Positions 1 through 7,587 of a DNA stretch of 35,713 nt are shown piece after piece. The position numbers and the translations under genes were made by a program. The stretch is from Oscillospiraceae bacterium. GTDB lineage: Bacteria; Bacillota; Clostridia; Oscillospirales; CAG-272. The stretch lies in contig SVSH01000021.1 in NCBI GenBank assembly GCA_015064395.1, forward strand, positions 1-35,713, given 5' to 3'. Numbering within the stretch: the first letter of the stretch is position 1; the number at the start of each line of letters is the position of its first letter. Below the pieces are notes generated by a model. It saw nothing but the letters and a program-made list of their open reading frames with translations, searched no databases and had not been told where the DNA came from.

Positions 1-8
1 ACACCCCC

Positions 9-710
9 ATGACCATCCACGGATTCCAAAAAATGACCCTCCTCGACTACCCCGGCCGCGTCGCTTGTACCCTGTTCACCGCCGCCTGCAACTTTCGTTG
101 CCCTTTTTGCCATAACGCCGGACTTGTCACCCAAATAGAGGCCGCCGAACGCATCGACGAGGGCGAGATCCTTGCCTATCTCAAAAAGCGTCAAGGAATT
201 CTCGATGGCGTCTGCATCACAGGCGGCGAACCGACACTGCAGAAGGACCTTGCCGACTTCATTCGTTCGGTCCGCGCCCTCGGCTATGCTGTCAAGCTGG
301 ATACCAACGGCTCCTGCCCCGACCTGCTTGCCATGCTGATTGATGAGGGGCTTGTGGACTATGTCGCTATGGATATCAAAAACGCCCCCGAAAAGTACGC
401 AGAGACCATCGGTCTTGCCGGCTACGACATTGCCCCGGTGCAACGCAGCATCCGACTCTTGCTTCAAAACAAGGTGGACTATGAATTCCGTACCACCGTT
501 GTGGCGGAATACCATGCCCCTGAGGATATCGGCGCCATTGCCAAGTGGATCGCCGGCGCTCCCCGTTATTTTCTTCAGCCGTTTGTGGACTCGGGTAACC
601 TCATCGGCTCACCCGATGGGCAACTGCACGCCCCTGATGCTACGACGCTGAACGAAATGCTATCTGCCGCTCGCGTGACCATCCCTGAGACTGTGCTACG
701 TGGTGCATAA
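9..710 (+). CDS. nrdG: Anaerobic ribonucleotide reductase activating protein (radical SAM)
   Basis: A 233-residue radical-SAM activase that uses S-adenosylmethionine and a 4Fe-4S cluster to install the glycyl radical on class III ribonucleotide reductase. The cluster motif is visible as CNFRCPFC (Cys27, Cys31, Cys34; CX3CX2C), followed by a GGEPTLQ segment near residue 72 that is the usual SAM-binding glycine-rich motif. The length matches the longer clostridial NrdG type. It lies 232 bp upstream of nrdD, which has its own promoter, so the two may be expressed separately. Only eight bases precede the ATG, so the ribosome binding site and a possible earlier start lie outside the window; the N-terminus MTIHGFQKMTLLDYPG is typical of this family, which supports the start. 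Confidence 0.93.
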   Translation: MTIHGFQKMTLLDYPGRVACTLFTAACNFRCPFCHNAGLVTQIEAAERIDEGEILAYLKKRQGILDGVCITGGEPTLQKDLADFIRSVRALGYAVKLDTNGSCPDLLAMLIDEGLVDYVAMDIKNAPEKYAETIGLAGYDIAPVQRSIRLLLQNKVDYEFRTTVVAEYHAPEDIGAIAKWIAGAPRYFLQPFVDSGNLIGSPDGQLHAPDATTLNEMLSAARVTIPETVLRGA

Positions 711-751
711 TACACAAGATGGTGTGCAAAGTTTGGTATAAAATGTCGAAA

Positions 752-804
752 ACACAAAATATATGAAAAAGACCTTGACGAAAACACAATATATATGATA
801 TAAT
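752..804 (+). promoter_or_regulatory. nrdD promoter with paired NrdR-like boxes
   Basis: A sigma-A promoter is formed by TTGACG (775-780), an 18-bp spacer and TATAAT (799-804), with an extended TG at 796-797. Two NrdR-like boxes start at 752 (ACACAAAATATATGAA) and 784 (ACACAATATATATGAT). Against the known consensus ACACWATATATWGTGT they match at about 11 and 13 of 16 positions, the left half best. The start-to-start distance of 32 bp is three helical turns, the usual NrdR box spacing. Box 2 sits in the promoter spacer and box 1 directly upstream of -35, so binding would block RNA polymerase. Assignment to NrdR is inferred from motif, spacing and the gene controlled. Confidence 0.72.
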
Positions 805-854
805 AGGCGCGGTTCAAAACTCCCGCTACGGCGGGTTTTTCACACTCGCGCCTA
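804..854 (+). promoter_or_regulatory. nrdD leader: terminator hairpin inside an inverted repeat
   Basis: The predicted transcription start is near 811. Immediately after it stands CCCGC (822-826), loop TACG, GCGGG (831-835) and five T (836-840), which is a small intrinsic terminator. It is enclosed by the inverted repeat TAGGCGCG (804-811) and CGCGCCTA (847-854), whose left arm touches the -10 box. Further T-runs (about 878-884 and 905-911) follow before the AAGGAGG ribosome binding site. The hairpin could end nrdG readthrough, or attenuate nrdD transcripts at about +30. No known riboswitch fold is recognised. Confidence 0.5.
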
Positions 855-942
855 TATTTATTGCTCAGCAAGATGCTTTTTTTAGCGACTCGACGGGGCA
901 ATATTTTTTTGACTTATTTTACATCAAGGAGGAAGCATATTC

Positions 943-3309
943 ATGTACAGCGTATTGAAACGCAACGGCAATACCGTTGATTTCGACCTTTCTAAGATCA
1001 GCAACGCCATTATGATGGCGTTTGATGCCTGCAAAATTCAACACCACCCCGACGTGATCGATTTTCTCGTTCTGAAGGTTACGGCTGATTTCGAGCCTAA
1101 GATCAAGGACAACACCATCACGGTTGAGAATATTCAGGACAGCGTCGAGTCAGTGCTCATCAAGGCGGGCTACGACGAGGTCGCCAAGGCCTACATTCTC
1201 TACCGTAAGCAGCATGAAAAGCTGAGAAATCTCTCTACCACCCTGCTGGACTACCGCGATCTGGTAGACAAGTACGTCAAGGCCAACGACTGGCGTGTCA
1301 AGGAAAACTCCACCGTTACCTACTCGGTCGGCGGTCTGATCCTGCACAACTCGGGCGCGATCACGGCCAACTACTGGCTGTCCGAGGTCTACGACAACGA
1401 GATCGCAGACGCGCACCGCAACGCCGACATCCACATCCACGACCTGTCTATGCTGACGGGCTACTGCGCCGGTTGGTCGCTCAAGCAGCTCATTCAGGAG
1501 GGTCTTGGCGGTGTCGTCGGTAAGATCACCTCGGCCCCTGCCAGCCACCTGGCAACGCTGTGTAACCAGATGGTCAACTTCCTGGGCATCATGCAGAACG
1601 AATGGGCAGGCGCGCAGGCCTTCTCCTCCTTCGATACCTACCTTGCTCCCTTCGTCAAGATCGACAACCTGAACTACGATCAGGTCAAGAAGTGCGTCGA
1701 GTCCTTCATCTACGGCGTCAATACTCCTTCTCGTTGGGGTACGCAGGCTCCCTTCTCCAACATCACGCTGGACTGGGTCGTTCCTGCCGACATGGCCGAG
1801 CTTAACTGTATCATCGGCGGCAAGGAAGTCGATTTCAAGTACAAGGACTGCCAGGCAGAAATGGACATGGTCAACAAGGCCTTCATCGAGGTCATGATCG
1901 AGGGCGATGCCAACGGTCGCGGCTTCCAGTATCCTATCCCCACCTACTCCATCACCCGTGACTTCGACTGGTCCGAGACCGAGAACAACAAGCTTCTCTT
2001 TGAGATGACCTCCAAGTACGGTACTCCCTACTTCTCCAACTACATCAACTCGGATATGGAGCCCTCGGACGTTCGTTCGATGTGCTGCCGACTGCGCCTG
2101 GACCTGCGCGAGCTGCGCAAAAAGTCGGGCGGCTTCTTCGGTAGCGGCGAGTCCACGGGATCTGTCGGTGTCGTTACCATCAATATGCCCCGCATTGCCT
2201 ATCTCGCCAAGGACGAGGCTGACTTCTATGCGCGCCTGGACCGCTTGATGGACATCTCCGCCCGCTCGCTCAAGGTCAAGAGAACGGTCATCACCAAGCT
2301 GATGGACGCAGGGCTGTATCCTTACACCAAGAGATACCTGGGCACCTTCGACAACCACTTCTCGACCATTGGTCTGGTCGGTATGAATGAGGCATGCCTC
2401 AACGCCAACTGGCTGGGCGTCGATCTGACCACCGAAAAGGCGCAGAAGTTCACCCAGGACGTGCTCAATCACATGAGAGAGCGTCTGTCCGACTATCAGG
2501 AGCAGTACGGAGACCTGTACAACCTCGAGGCAACGCCTGCTGAGTCGACCTCTTACCGTCTGGCAAAGCACGACCTCAAGCGTTATCCCGACATCATCAC
2601 GGCGGCTAAAAACGGCGATGAGTCCCCCTACTACACCAACTCCTCTCACCTGCCCGTTGGTTACACCGACGATATCTTCACCGCGCTGGACATCCAGGAC
2701 AAGCTGCAGACGCTGTACACCTCGGGTACGGTCTTCCACGCCTTCCTGGGCGAAAAGCTGCCCGACTGGAAGGCGGCCGCAACCCTCGTGCGTAAGATTG
2801 CCGAGAACTACGAGCTGCCCTACTACACCCTGTCTCCCACTTATTCCGTTTGTAGAGACCACGGCTATATCGCCGGCGAGGTCTACGAGTGCCCTGTTTG
2901 CGGCAACAAGACCGAGGTCTACAGCCGTATCACGGGCTACTACCGCCCCGTTCAGAACTGGAACGACGGTAAGTCGCAGGAATATCAGCACCGCAAGGTC
3001 TACGATATTGCCAACTCCAAGCTGACCCATGGCGCACCCAATACCGAGGTAGCCGCAGTGGCCGAGTCTGCTCCCGCGATCGCCAACGGCACCTATCTGT
3101 TTGCGACGGCAACCTGCCCCAACTGCAAGATCGCCAAGTCGCTGCTTGACAAGGCCGGCGTTGTTTACGAGGTCATGTATGCAAGCGAGCACGCCGATAT
3201 GGTGAATGCCCTTGGCATCAAGACGGCTCCTACGCTGGTCGTCGTGGGCGGCAACGAGGTGCACAAGTGCGCCGGCGTGTCCGAGATCAAAAAAATGCTG
3301 AATCAGTAA
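943..3309 (+). CDS. nrdD: Class III ribonucleotide reductase with fused glutaredoxin-like domain
   Basis: This 788-residue enzyme reduces ribonucleoside triphosphates to deoxy forms without oxygen. An ATP-cone occupies roughly residues 1-95. The pair MCCR (Cys381-Cys382) lies where the thiyl-radical cysteine is expected. Near the C-terminus are Cys637, His640, Cys650 and Cys653, which fit the zinc site, and SRITGY with the radical glycine Gly665. Beyond residue 700 is a linker and a domain of about 75 residues with CPNC (725-728), a TAP cis-proline motif and a glutaredoxin/NrdH-like pattern. Most NrdD proteins end soon after the glycyl loop, so this is a fusion with its own redoxin. The next gene, 15 bp downstream, is a thioredoxin-reductase paralogue. 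The start has AAGGAGG about ten bases upstream. Thioredoxin-type rather than formate-type electron supply is inferred. Confidence 0.95.
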   Translation: MYSVLKRNGNTVDFDLSKISNAIMMAFDACKIQHHPDVIDFLVLKVTADFEPKIKDNTITVENIQDSVESVLIKAGYDEVAKAYILYRKQHEKLRNLSTTLLDYRDLVDKYVKANDWRVKENSTVTYSVGGLILHNSGAITANYWLSEVYDNEIADAHRNADIHIHDLSMLTGYCAGWSLKQLIQEGLGGVVGKITSAPASHLATLCNQMVNFLGIMQNEWAGAQAFSSFDTYLAPFVKIDNLNYDQVKKCVESFIYGVNTPSRWGTQAPFSNITLDWVVPADMAELNCIIGGKEVDFKYKDCQAEMDMVNKAFIEVMIEGDANGRGFQYPIPTYSITRDFDWSETENNKLLFEMTSKYGTPYFSNYINSDMEPSDVRSMCCRLRLDLRELRKKSGGFFGSGESTGSVGVVTINMPRIAYLAKDEADFYARLDRLMDISARSLKVKRTVITKLMDAGLYPYTKRYLGTFDNHFSTIGLVGMNEACLNANWLGVDLTTEKAQKFTQDVLNHMRERLSDYQEQYGDLYNLEATPAESTSYRLAKHDLKRYPDIITAAKNGDESPYYTNSSHLPVGYTDDIFTALDIQDKLQTLYTSGTVFHAFLGEKLPDWKAAATLVRKIAENYELPYYTLSPTYSVCRDHGYIAGEVYECPVCGNKTEVYSRITGYYRPVQNWNDGKSQEYQHRKVYDIANSKLTHGAPNTEVAAVAESAPAIANGTYLFATATCPNCKIAKSLLDKAGVVYEVMYASEHADMVNALGIKTAPTLVVVGGNEVHKCAGVSEIKKMLNQ

Positions 3310-3324
3310 GGAATTTGAACTGAT

Positions 3325-4239
3325 ATGTATGATATTATCATCATCGGCGGCGGCCCTGCGGGGCTCGTCGCCGCAGTATATGCCCGCCGTGCGGGCAAGA
3401 GTGTGTTGGTGATCGAAAAGGCCACCTTCGGCGGTCAGATCACCTACTCCCCCAAGGTAGAAAACATCCCCGGCTTTGTGTCACTGACCGGCAACGAGTT
3501 TGCGGAAAAGCTGGTTGAGCAGGCCCTGGAGCTTGGTGCCGAGGTGGAAGCGGCCGAGGTCGTATCTCTCCGCGATTACGAGACCTCCAAAGTCGTCGTG
3601 ACTGACAGCGGCGATCGCTTCGAGGCTCGCGCCGTCATCATTGCTACGGGCGCACGCCACCGTCTCTTGGGACTTGACAACGAGCAAGCTCTGATTGGTA
3701 ACGGGATTTCCTTTTGCGCAGTCTGTGACGGCGCGTTCTACGCGGACAAGATCGTCGGCGTGGTCGGCGGCGGCAATTCCGCTCTGCAAGAGGCATTGCT
3801 CCTGTCCGAGCAGGCAAAAAAGGTGTACGTGATCCAAAATTTGGACACGTTGACGGGAGAGGTTGCCCTGCGTGAGCAGTTGGCGGCCAAAAAGAACGTT
3901 GAGATCCTGCTTGGCACCGTCGTGGACGGTCTGCGTGGCGAAGACGAGCTGCGGGCGGTGACGCTACGTACGCTGGCGAACGATTCCATTCGCACGCTGG
4001 CGCTGGACGGTTTGTTCATTGCCATTGGCCTCGTTCCCCAAAACGAGCCGTTTGCGAAGCTTGTTGAGTTGGACGAGCGCGGCTATGTGCAAGCGGACGA
4101 AAACTGTGCGACGAGCGTCCCCGGCGTATTTGTTGCGGGCGACAGCCGCCACAAGCGCATTCGTCAGGTGACGACGGCGTCGGCCGACGGCGCGGTTGCG
4201 GCTCTTGCGGCGTGTGATTATATTGATTCCATGAAATAA
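3325..4239 (+). CDS. Thioredoxin-reductase-like flavoprotein, partner of NrdD
   Basis: A 304-residue FAD/NAD(P)H pyridine-nucleotide disulfide oxidoreductase. It shows the N-terminal FAD motif GGGPAG, the redox pair CAVC (in FCAVCDGAFY), a second dinucleotide motif GVVGGGNSA, and the C-terminal GVFVAGD FAD segment. The length fits low-molecular-weight thioredoxin reductase. It starts 15 bp after the nrdD stop and ends in a strong terminator, so it is co-transcribed with nrdD. The position suggests it reduces the CPNC domain fused to NrdD. A separate trxB-like gene at 32017 has CAHC instead, so the genome has at least two paralogues and this copy may be dedicated to ribonucleotide reduction. 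That specialisation is inference. Confidence 0.9.
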   Translation: MYDIIIIGGGPAGLVAAVYARRAGKSVLVIEKATFGGQITYSPKVENIPGFVSLTGNEFAEKLVEQALELGAEVEAAEVVSLRDYETSKVVVTDSGDRFEARAVIIATGARHRLLGLDNEQALIGNGISFCAVCDGAFYADKIVGVVGGGNSALQEALLLSEQAKKVYVIQNLDTLTGEVALREQLAAKKNVEILLGTVVDGLRGEDELRAVTLRTLANDSIRTLALDGLFIAIGLVPQNEPFAKLVELDERGYVQADENCATSVPGVFVAGDSRHKRIRQVTTASADGAVAALAACDYIDSMK

Positions 4240-4242
4240 GAG

Positions 4243-4274
4243 AAAAGATCCCCACGGATTTGTGGGGATCTTTT
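4243..4274 (+). terminator. Intrinsic terminator of the nrdD operon
   Basis: A perfect 13-bp stem AAAAGATCCCCAC (4243-4255) / GTGGGGATCTTTT (4262-4274) with a 6-nt loop starts four bases after the reductase stop codon. A-rich and T-rich flanks make it potentially bidirectional. Confidence 0.9.
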
Positions 4275-4297
4275 GCGTGGGGAAACAATCGCTTGAA

Positions 4298-4760
4298 TTT
4301 TAACTTTCTTCCCTTTGTCCGCCGCACAACGCGCGGCGGAAGGCTTATGCTACTTCTTGGCCTTCCCCAAGAAGTAGCCAAGAAGGGAACCAAGGGGACA
4401 CCCCTTGGGACCCTACCGCCCGACGGCTTTTTGAGAGCCGCCGGGGCTTTTTATTTCGGTAAGCCTCCCTCCATCTTGGGCGCATGAGCGCACGCCCAAG
4501 ATGGGTGCGGTTAGGCGAGAATTTTTTCTTTCCCTGCCTGCCGCTCGTGGTGGCTAAACTTGAGGCACAGCATCAAAAGCGTTTATGTGACCTCTCGTCT
4601 TTCTCTTTGCAGAGCGGCAAAGGAGGGGGTTCCCAGGGGGAACGCCTGGGCGCGTTTCTTGGTCACTTCTTGGGACGCGCCAAGAAGTGACAACAAAAAC
4701 CGCTACAGCGAACGCGCACGAAGTGCAGTGTGAGCGTCAAAAGGAGAAGTTGTTTGAAAT
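4298..4760 (+). repeat. Hairpin-ended dispersed repeat, copy A
   Basis: The first of two tandem copies of an intergenic element. Reading left to right: a GC hairpin (4318-4340); hairpin GCTACTTCTTGG (4349-4360) / CCAAGAAGTAGC (4367-4378); hairpin CCAAGGGG/CCCCTTGG (4390-4408); an ATCTTGGGCG...CGCCCAAGAT hairpin (about 4472-4503); conserved words TGCCTGCCGCTCGTG and TTGAGGCACAGCA; a GGGTTCCCAGGGGGAAC block; hairpin GTCACTTCTTGG (4662-4673) / CCAAGAAGTGAC (4680-4691); and a GCGAACGCGCAC...AGTGTGAGCGTC end. Left and right outer parts are inverted relative to each other. Short open frames here are spurious. It lies between convergent gene ends. Confidence 0.8.
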
Positions 4761-5215
4761 TTAGGTTTCTCCCCCTTCGTCCGCCGCACAATGCGCGGCG
4801 GGAAGGTTTACGCTACTTCTTGGCCTTCCCCAAGAAGTAGCCAAGAAGGGAACCAAGGGGACACCCCTTGGGACCCCACCGCCCGACGGCTTTTTGAGAG
4901 CCGCCGGGGCTTTTTATTTCGGTAAGCCTCCCTCCATCTTGGGCGCATGTGCGCACGCCCAAGATGGGTTTGTTTGGCAAAACCTCTTGCTTTCTCCGCC
5001 TGCCGCTCGTGGTGTCTAAAGTCGAGGCACAGCACGAAAAGCGTATATGTGATCTCTCTTGGTTCTCTTTGCAGAGCGGCAAAGGAGCAGTTTCCAAAGG
5101 CGGCAGCCTTTGGCGCGCTTTCTTGGTTCGTTCTTTGCCGCGCGGCAAAGAATGAACATCAAAACCGGCACAGCGCACGCGCGGAGCTGTGTGCGCGTCC
5201 GGCTACGCAGATAGC
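4761..5215 (+). repeat. Hairpin-ended dispersed repeat, copy B
   Basis: A tandem second copy in the same orientation as copy A, sharing nearly the whole left half (the GCTACTTCTTGG hairpin at 4812-4841 is identical). The right hairpin differs: GTTCGTTCTTTGCC/GGCAAAGAATGAAC (about 5126-5155), where copy A has GTCACTTCTTGG/CCAAGAAGTGAC. The stem sequence has changed but base pairing is kept. It ends at a GCGCACGCGCGGAGCTG...GTGCGCGTCC hairpin. Confidence 0.8.
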
Positions 5216-5244
5216 AAAAAAATTATCAAATCACTCAAAACCCC

Positions 5245-5276
5245 AAAAAACAGCGGTGCCCCACAGGACTCCGCTG
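5245..5276 (-). terminator. Intrinsic terminator of the nucleoside kinase operon
   Basis: On the minus strand CAGCGG and CCGCTG (5276-5271 and 5256-5251) form a stem followed by TTTTTT (5250-5245), 27 bp downstream of the kinase stop codon. Confidence 0.75.
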
Positions 5277-5302
5277 AATTTTTGACGGTCAACAAGACCA
5301 AT

Positions 5303-7006
5303 TTACTTTTTATAGAACGTATTTCCCCCAATAAACTCTCGTACCACACTGGTTGGCGGGATCTCATCGTCGACGTCGGCGGCGTGGACGAAATTGAGGA
5401 TCTTGACGATGGCGCGCACCTCGTCGTAGCACTCGTCCTCGGGAGGAACGGCGGTGAGTAGCGGGAAAATGTGCTTTTTGAGCACGGCCAGTTCGTACAA
5501 CGTCGAGCTGTTGAAAATAACGTCCGCATTTTCCTGGAAGGGAAAGATCCAGCGCATCTCGCCCTGTCTGACCGAATCCCACATGGACAGGGTGCGCTGT
5601 ACCGACGAGTTTCTGGTCTCGAAATCCCGCACGATGCGACGAAGCAGGCGCAGGTAGCTTGCCGAGATGCGGTTGTGATCGTCCAGATTCAAGGGAAGTA
5701 AGGGACAAACGAACAGCTTGAAGATCAAGGATGGATCCAGCTCCGGCGGCAAAAGCGTGGGGTTGAGCGCGTGCAGCCCCTCAATGATAATGACGGTGTT
5801 TTGCTCCAGCTTCAGCTTGTGCCCCCGCCATTCCCGCATACCCTTGGCAAAGTTGAAGGAGGGGAGAGAGACCTCCTTGCCTGCCATCAGCTCGGAGAGG
5901 TGCTGTTGGAACAGCGGTACGTCGATGGTGTTGATATGCTCCAGGTCCAGCTTTCCGTCAGGCCCGGGGGCGATCTGATCGCGGTCGAGGTAATAGTCGT
6001 CCAGACTCATGAGAATGGGGAGTTTTCCGTGGACGCGCAGCTGGGTAGCCAGACGATTGGCCGAGGTGGTCTTGCCCGATGAGCTGGGACCCGAGAGAAG
6101 GACTGCCCGCGAGGCACGCTCGCAGATCATATCCGCCACGCCCGAAAAGCGCTTTTCATGCAAGGCCTCGTTGACGCGAATGAGCTCGCGGATTCGCCCG
6201 GTGTCGACCAGAGCGTTCAGATCGGCGACTGTTTCACACTCCATCAGCTCGCACCAATTCTTGCCGTCGGCATAGACCGAGGTGATCTTGGGGAGTTGAG
6301 GATACGGGGCGACACGGTCGGGCTCGAGGTTGTCGGGGAGAACAAACAAAAATCCGTCCGGCGCGGGCAGGACGTCCCAGACGCGCAAAAAGCCGGTGGA
6401 GGGTGCCATCTCGCCGTAATAATAGTCGGCAAAACCCTTATGCTCGTACACGTCCAGCGTGTCCGACTCGCGGTAGGCAAGCAGAGCGGCCTTGTCCTCC
6501 TGCCCGTGCTCGTTGTAATAGCGGATGGCATCCTCGGTCAAAATACGGCGACGGATCAGAGGGATGTTTCGATCCACAATGGTCTGCACCCGGACCTTGA
6601 GGCGCTCGGCCGAGAAATCCACAGCGTCACCGACCTTGAAATAGATGCCGGAGCCGACGCTGCAGCTCATCTTCGTTTTAGCCCCGGGATACAGCTCGTG
6701 CATGGCCAAAAACAGAGCAAATTGGGCAGTTCGGATATAGACCTGCTTGCCGGCGTGGTCGCCATAGCGTAGCAGATGGACCACACCACCTGAGGCGGCC
6801 ATGGCGCGGCGGATAGACTCGCGCTCCGGGGTGACGTCCTTTTGGCGCAGGGGGATGTAGTTGAGATTGAACACCTCGCCGGCGATCTTGGCGGCGATGG
6901 GGTCATGAGCGAGCGAGGGGCTACGCAGGTTGAGGGTGGTGACAAGGTCAAGCAGGGTCTGACCCGGTTGTGCGACTATTTCGTGAGAATCAATCATTAA
7001 TTTCAT
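5303..7006 (-). CDS. TGS/ThrRS-like plus uridine-kinase-type nucleoside kinase
   Basis: A 567-residue protein with an N-terminal TGS-like region (about 1-60), a middle region resembling the second additional domain of threonyl-tRNA synthetase (about 60-240) and a C-terminal phosphoribulokinase/uridine-kinase domain. The kinase P-loop is GPSSSGKT (306-313), followed by SLDDYY (334-339) and EGLHALNP (409-416). This architecture and length are typical of the clostridial nucleoside kinase family, expected to phosphorylate uridine/cytidine or another nucleoside with NTP; the exact substrate is not shown by the sequence. Its ATG overlaps the upstream stop as ATGA, so it is translationally coupled to the small membrane protein, and both lie behind a purine-type riboswitch. 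AAGGAGC precedes the start. Confidence 0.88.
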   Translation of the reverse strand: MKLMIDSHEIVAQPGQTLLDLVTTLNLRSPSLAHDPIAAKIAGEVFNLNYIPLRQKDVTPERESIRRAMAASGGVVHLLRYGDHAGKQVYIRTAQFALFLAMHELYPGAKTKMSCSVGSGIYFKVGDAVDFSAERLKVRVQTIVDRNIPLIRRRILTEDAIRYYNEHGQEDKAALLAYRESDTLDVYEHKGFADYYYGEMAPSTGFLRVWDVLPAPDGFLFVLPDNLEPDRVAPYPQLPKITSVYADGKNWCELMECETVADLNALVDTGRIRELIRVNEALHEKRFSGVADMICERASRAVLLSGPSSSGKTTSANRLATQLRVHGKLPILMSLDDYYLDRDQIAPGPDGKLDLEHINTIDVPLFQQHLSELMAGKEVSLPSFNFAKGMREWRGHKLKLEQNTVIIIEGLHALNPTLLPPELDPSLIFKLFVCPLLPLNLDDHNRISASYLRLLRRIVRDFETRNSSVQRTLSMWDSVRQGEMRWIFPFQENADVIFNSSTLYELAVLKKHIFPLLTAVPPEDECYDEVRAIVKILNFVHAADVDDEIPPTSVVREFIGGNTFYKK

Positions 7007-7245
7007 GAGGGTTGCTCCTTTCTTTGATTGGTGCGCTTTTGACGGATCAGCTGCACGGTGTTGATCAGGATAAGGCCTACGTTGAGCAGTACCACGGGGT
7101 AGGTTCCCATCAGGGCGGCGTAAACTGCACTGATGACCGAGCCGGAGATGTTGATCATACGTAGCTTTGTCAGTGAGGTCATGGCCATGGACAGGAGGAC
7201 CAGGGCTGTGCCGAGGTAGCCGAAAAGTTCCAGATAGAGGTTCAT
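7003..7245 (-). CDS. Small YgjV/CBU_0592-like membrane protein
   Basis: An 80-residue protein with three hydrophobic segments (about 6-24, 30-46 and 50-67) and a basic, glutamine-rich tail. The patterns GYLGTALVLLS and LNVGLILINTVQL recall small three-helix inner-membrane proteins of the YgjV/CBU_0592 type, some of which are probably transport-related; the function is unknown. The start is chosen at 7245 because AAAAGGAGC stands eight bases upstream; a longer open frame reaching 7527 would run through the riboswitch leader and is rejected. It is the first gene of a riboswitch-controlled pair with the nucleoside kinase, overlapping it by four bases. The riboswitch suggests a role in purine or nucleoside homeostasis. 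Confidence 0.8.
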   Translation of the reverse strand: MNLYLELFGYLGTALVLLSMAMTSLTKLRMINISGSVISAVYAALMGTYPVVLLNVGLILINTVQLIRQKRTNQRKEQPS

Positions 7246-7261
7246 AAATAGCTCCTTTTTG

Positions 7262-7381
7262 ATAAAAAAATGGTTATCTGCCGGTGGGAGTTCATCGGTA
7301 GACAACCATTGATGGTGGTTTGTAGAAACGTCTGCCCATATTGCAGACATATACCTGGGGGTTATTGGCGTTGGCTTTTGG
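7262..7381 (-). promoter_or_regulatory. Purine-family riboswitch with terminator platform
   Basis: On the minus strand the leader folds as a purine aptamer: P1 GGUA/UACC (7355-7352 and 7299-7296 region), J1/2 UAU, P2 GUCUGC/GCAGAC with loop AAUAUGG, J2/3 GUUUCUAC, P3 AACCA/UGGUU with loop CCAUCAA. The GG and CC in the two 7-nt loops fit the conserved loop-loop contact. The base before the 3' P1 strand is C, as in guanine-type receptors, although the preceding base is U rather than the common A. P3 and P1 3' strands also form the stem GGTTGTCTACCG/CGGCAGATAACC (7307-7296 / 7283-7272) followed by ATTTTTTT. Ligand binding would prevent that terminator, predicting an ON switch. P1 is short. Confidence 0.8.
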
Positions 7382-7387
7382 AAAGGT

Positions 7388-7416
7388 AGTATAGCATATT
7401 TCTGATAGAATGTCAA
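7388..7416 (-). promoter_or_regulatory. Promoter of the riboswitch operon
   Basis: On the minus strand TTGACA (7416-7411), a 17-bp spacer and TATACT (7393-7388) with an extended TG. Start is predicted near 7381, at the beginning of the riboswitch leader. Confidence 0.88.
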
Positions 7417-7449
7417 TATATTATTGAAACTTTGTGAAAAATAACGAAA

Positions 7450-7580
7450 AACCGGGAGAGCTACTCCTCCTTGCGCTTGCACGCGGCTTTCCGTTAAAAC
7501 GGTATGAGCGGCAGGCAGAGAAGGCAAGAGAGCCCATGTCCGGACGCATCCATCTTGGTTGTGCGCTCATAGGGCGGTCC
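7450..7580 (-). repeat. Remnant of the dispersed repeat, copy F
   Basis: An inverted, partial and degenerate match to the central part of the repeat: GAGCGGCAGGCAGAGAAGG is the reverse complement of the conserved pyrimidine-rich word before CTGCCGCTC, and CGCATCCATCTTGG with GCGCTCAT echoes the CATCTTGGGCG hairpin. The terminal hairpins are missing. A short palindrome CCGTT-AA-AACGG lies at about 7491-7502. Confidence 0.5.
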
Positions 7581-7587
7581 GGATCGA

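Noticed and set aside
1150-3264. Long minus-strand open frame of 704 codons opposite nrdD
   Set aside because: It mirrors the codons of nrdD in GC-rich DNA, is rich in V, G, D and L without any domain motif and has no ribosome binding site.
4260-5285. Several short frames in repeat copies A and B
   Set aside because: Equivalent frames recur in copies C, D and E only because the DNA repeats; they are broken differently in each copy and contain hairpin arms, so they are not genes.
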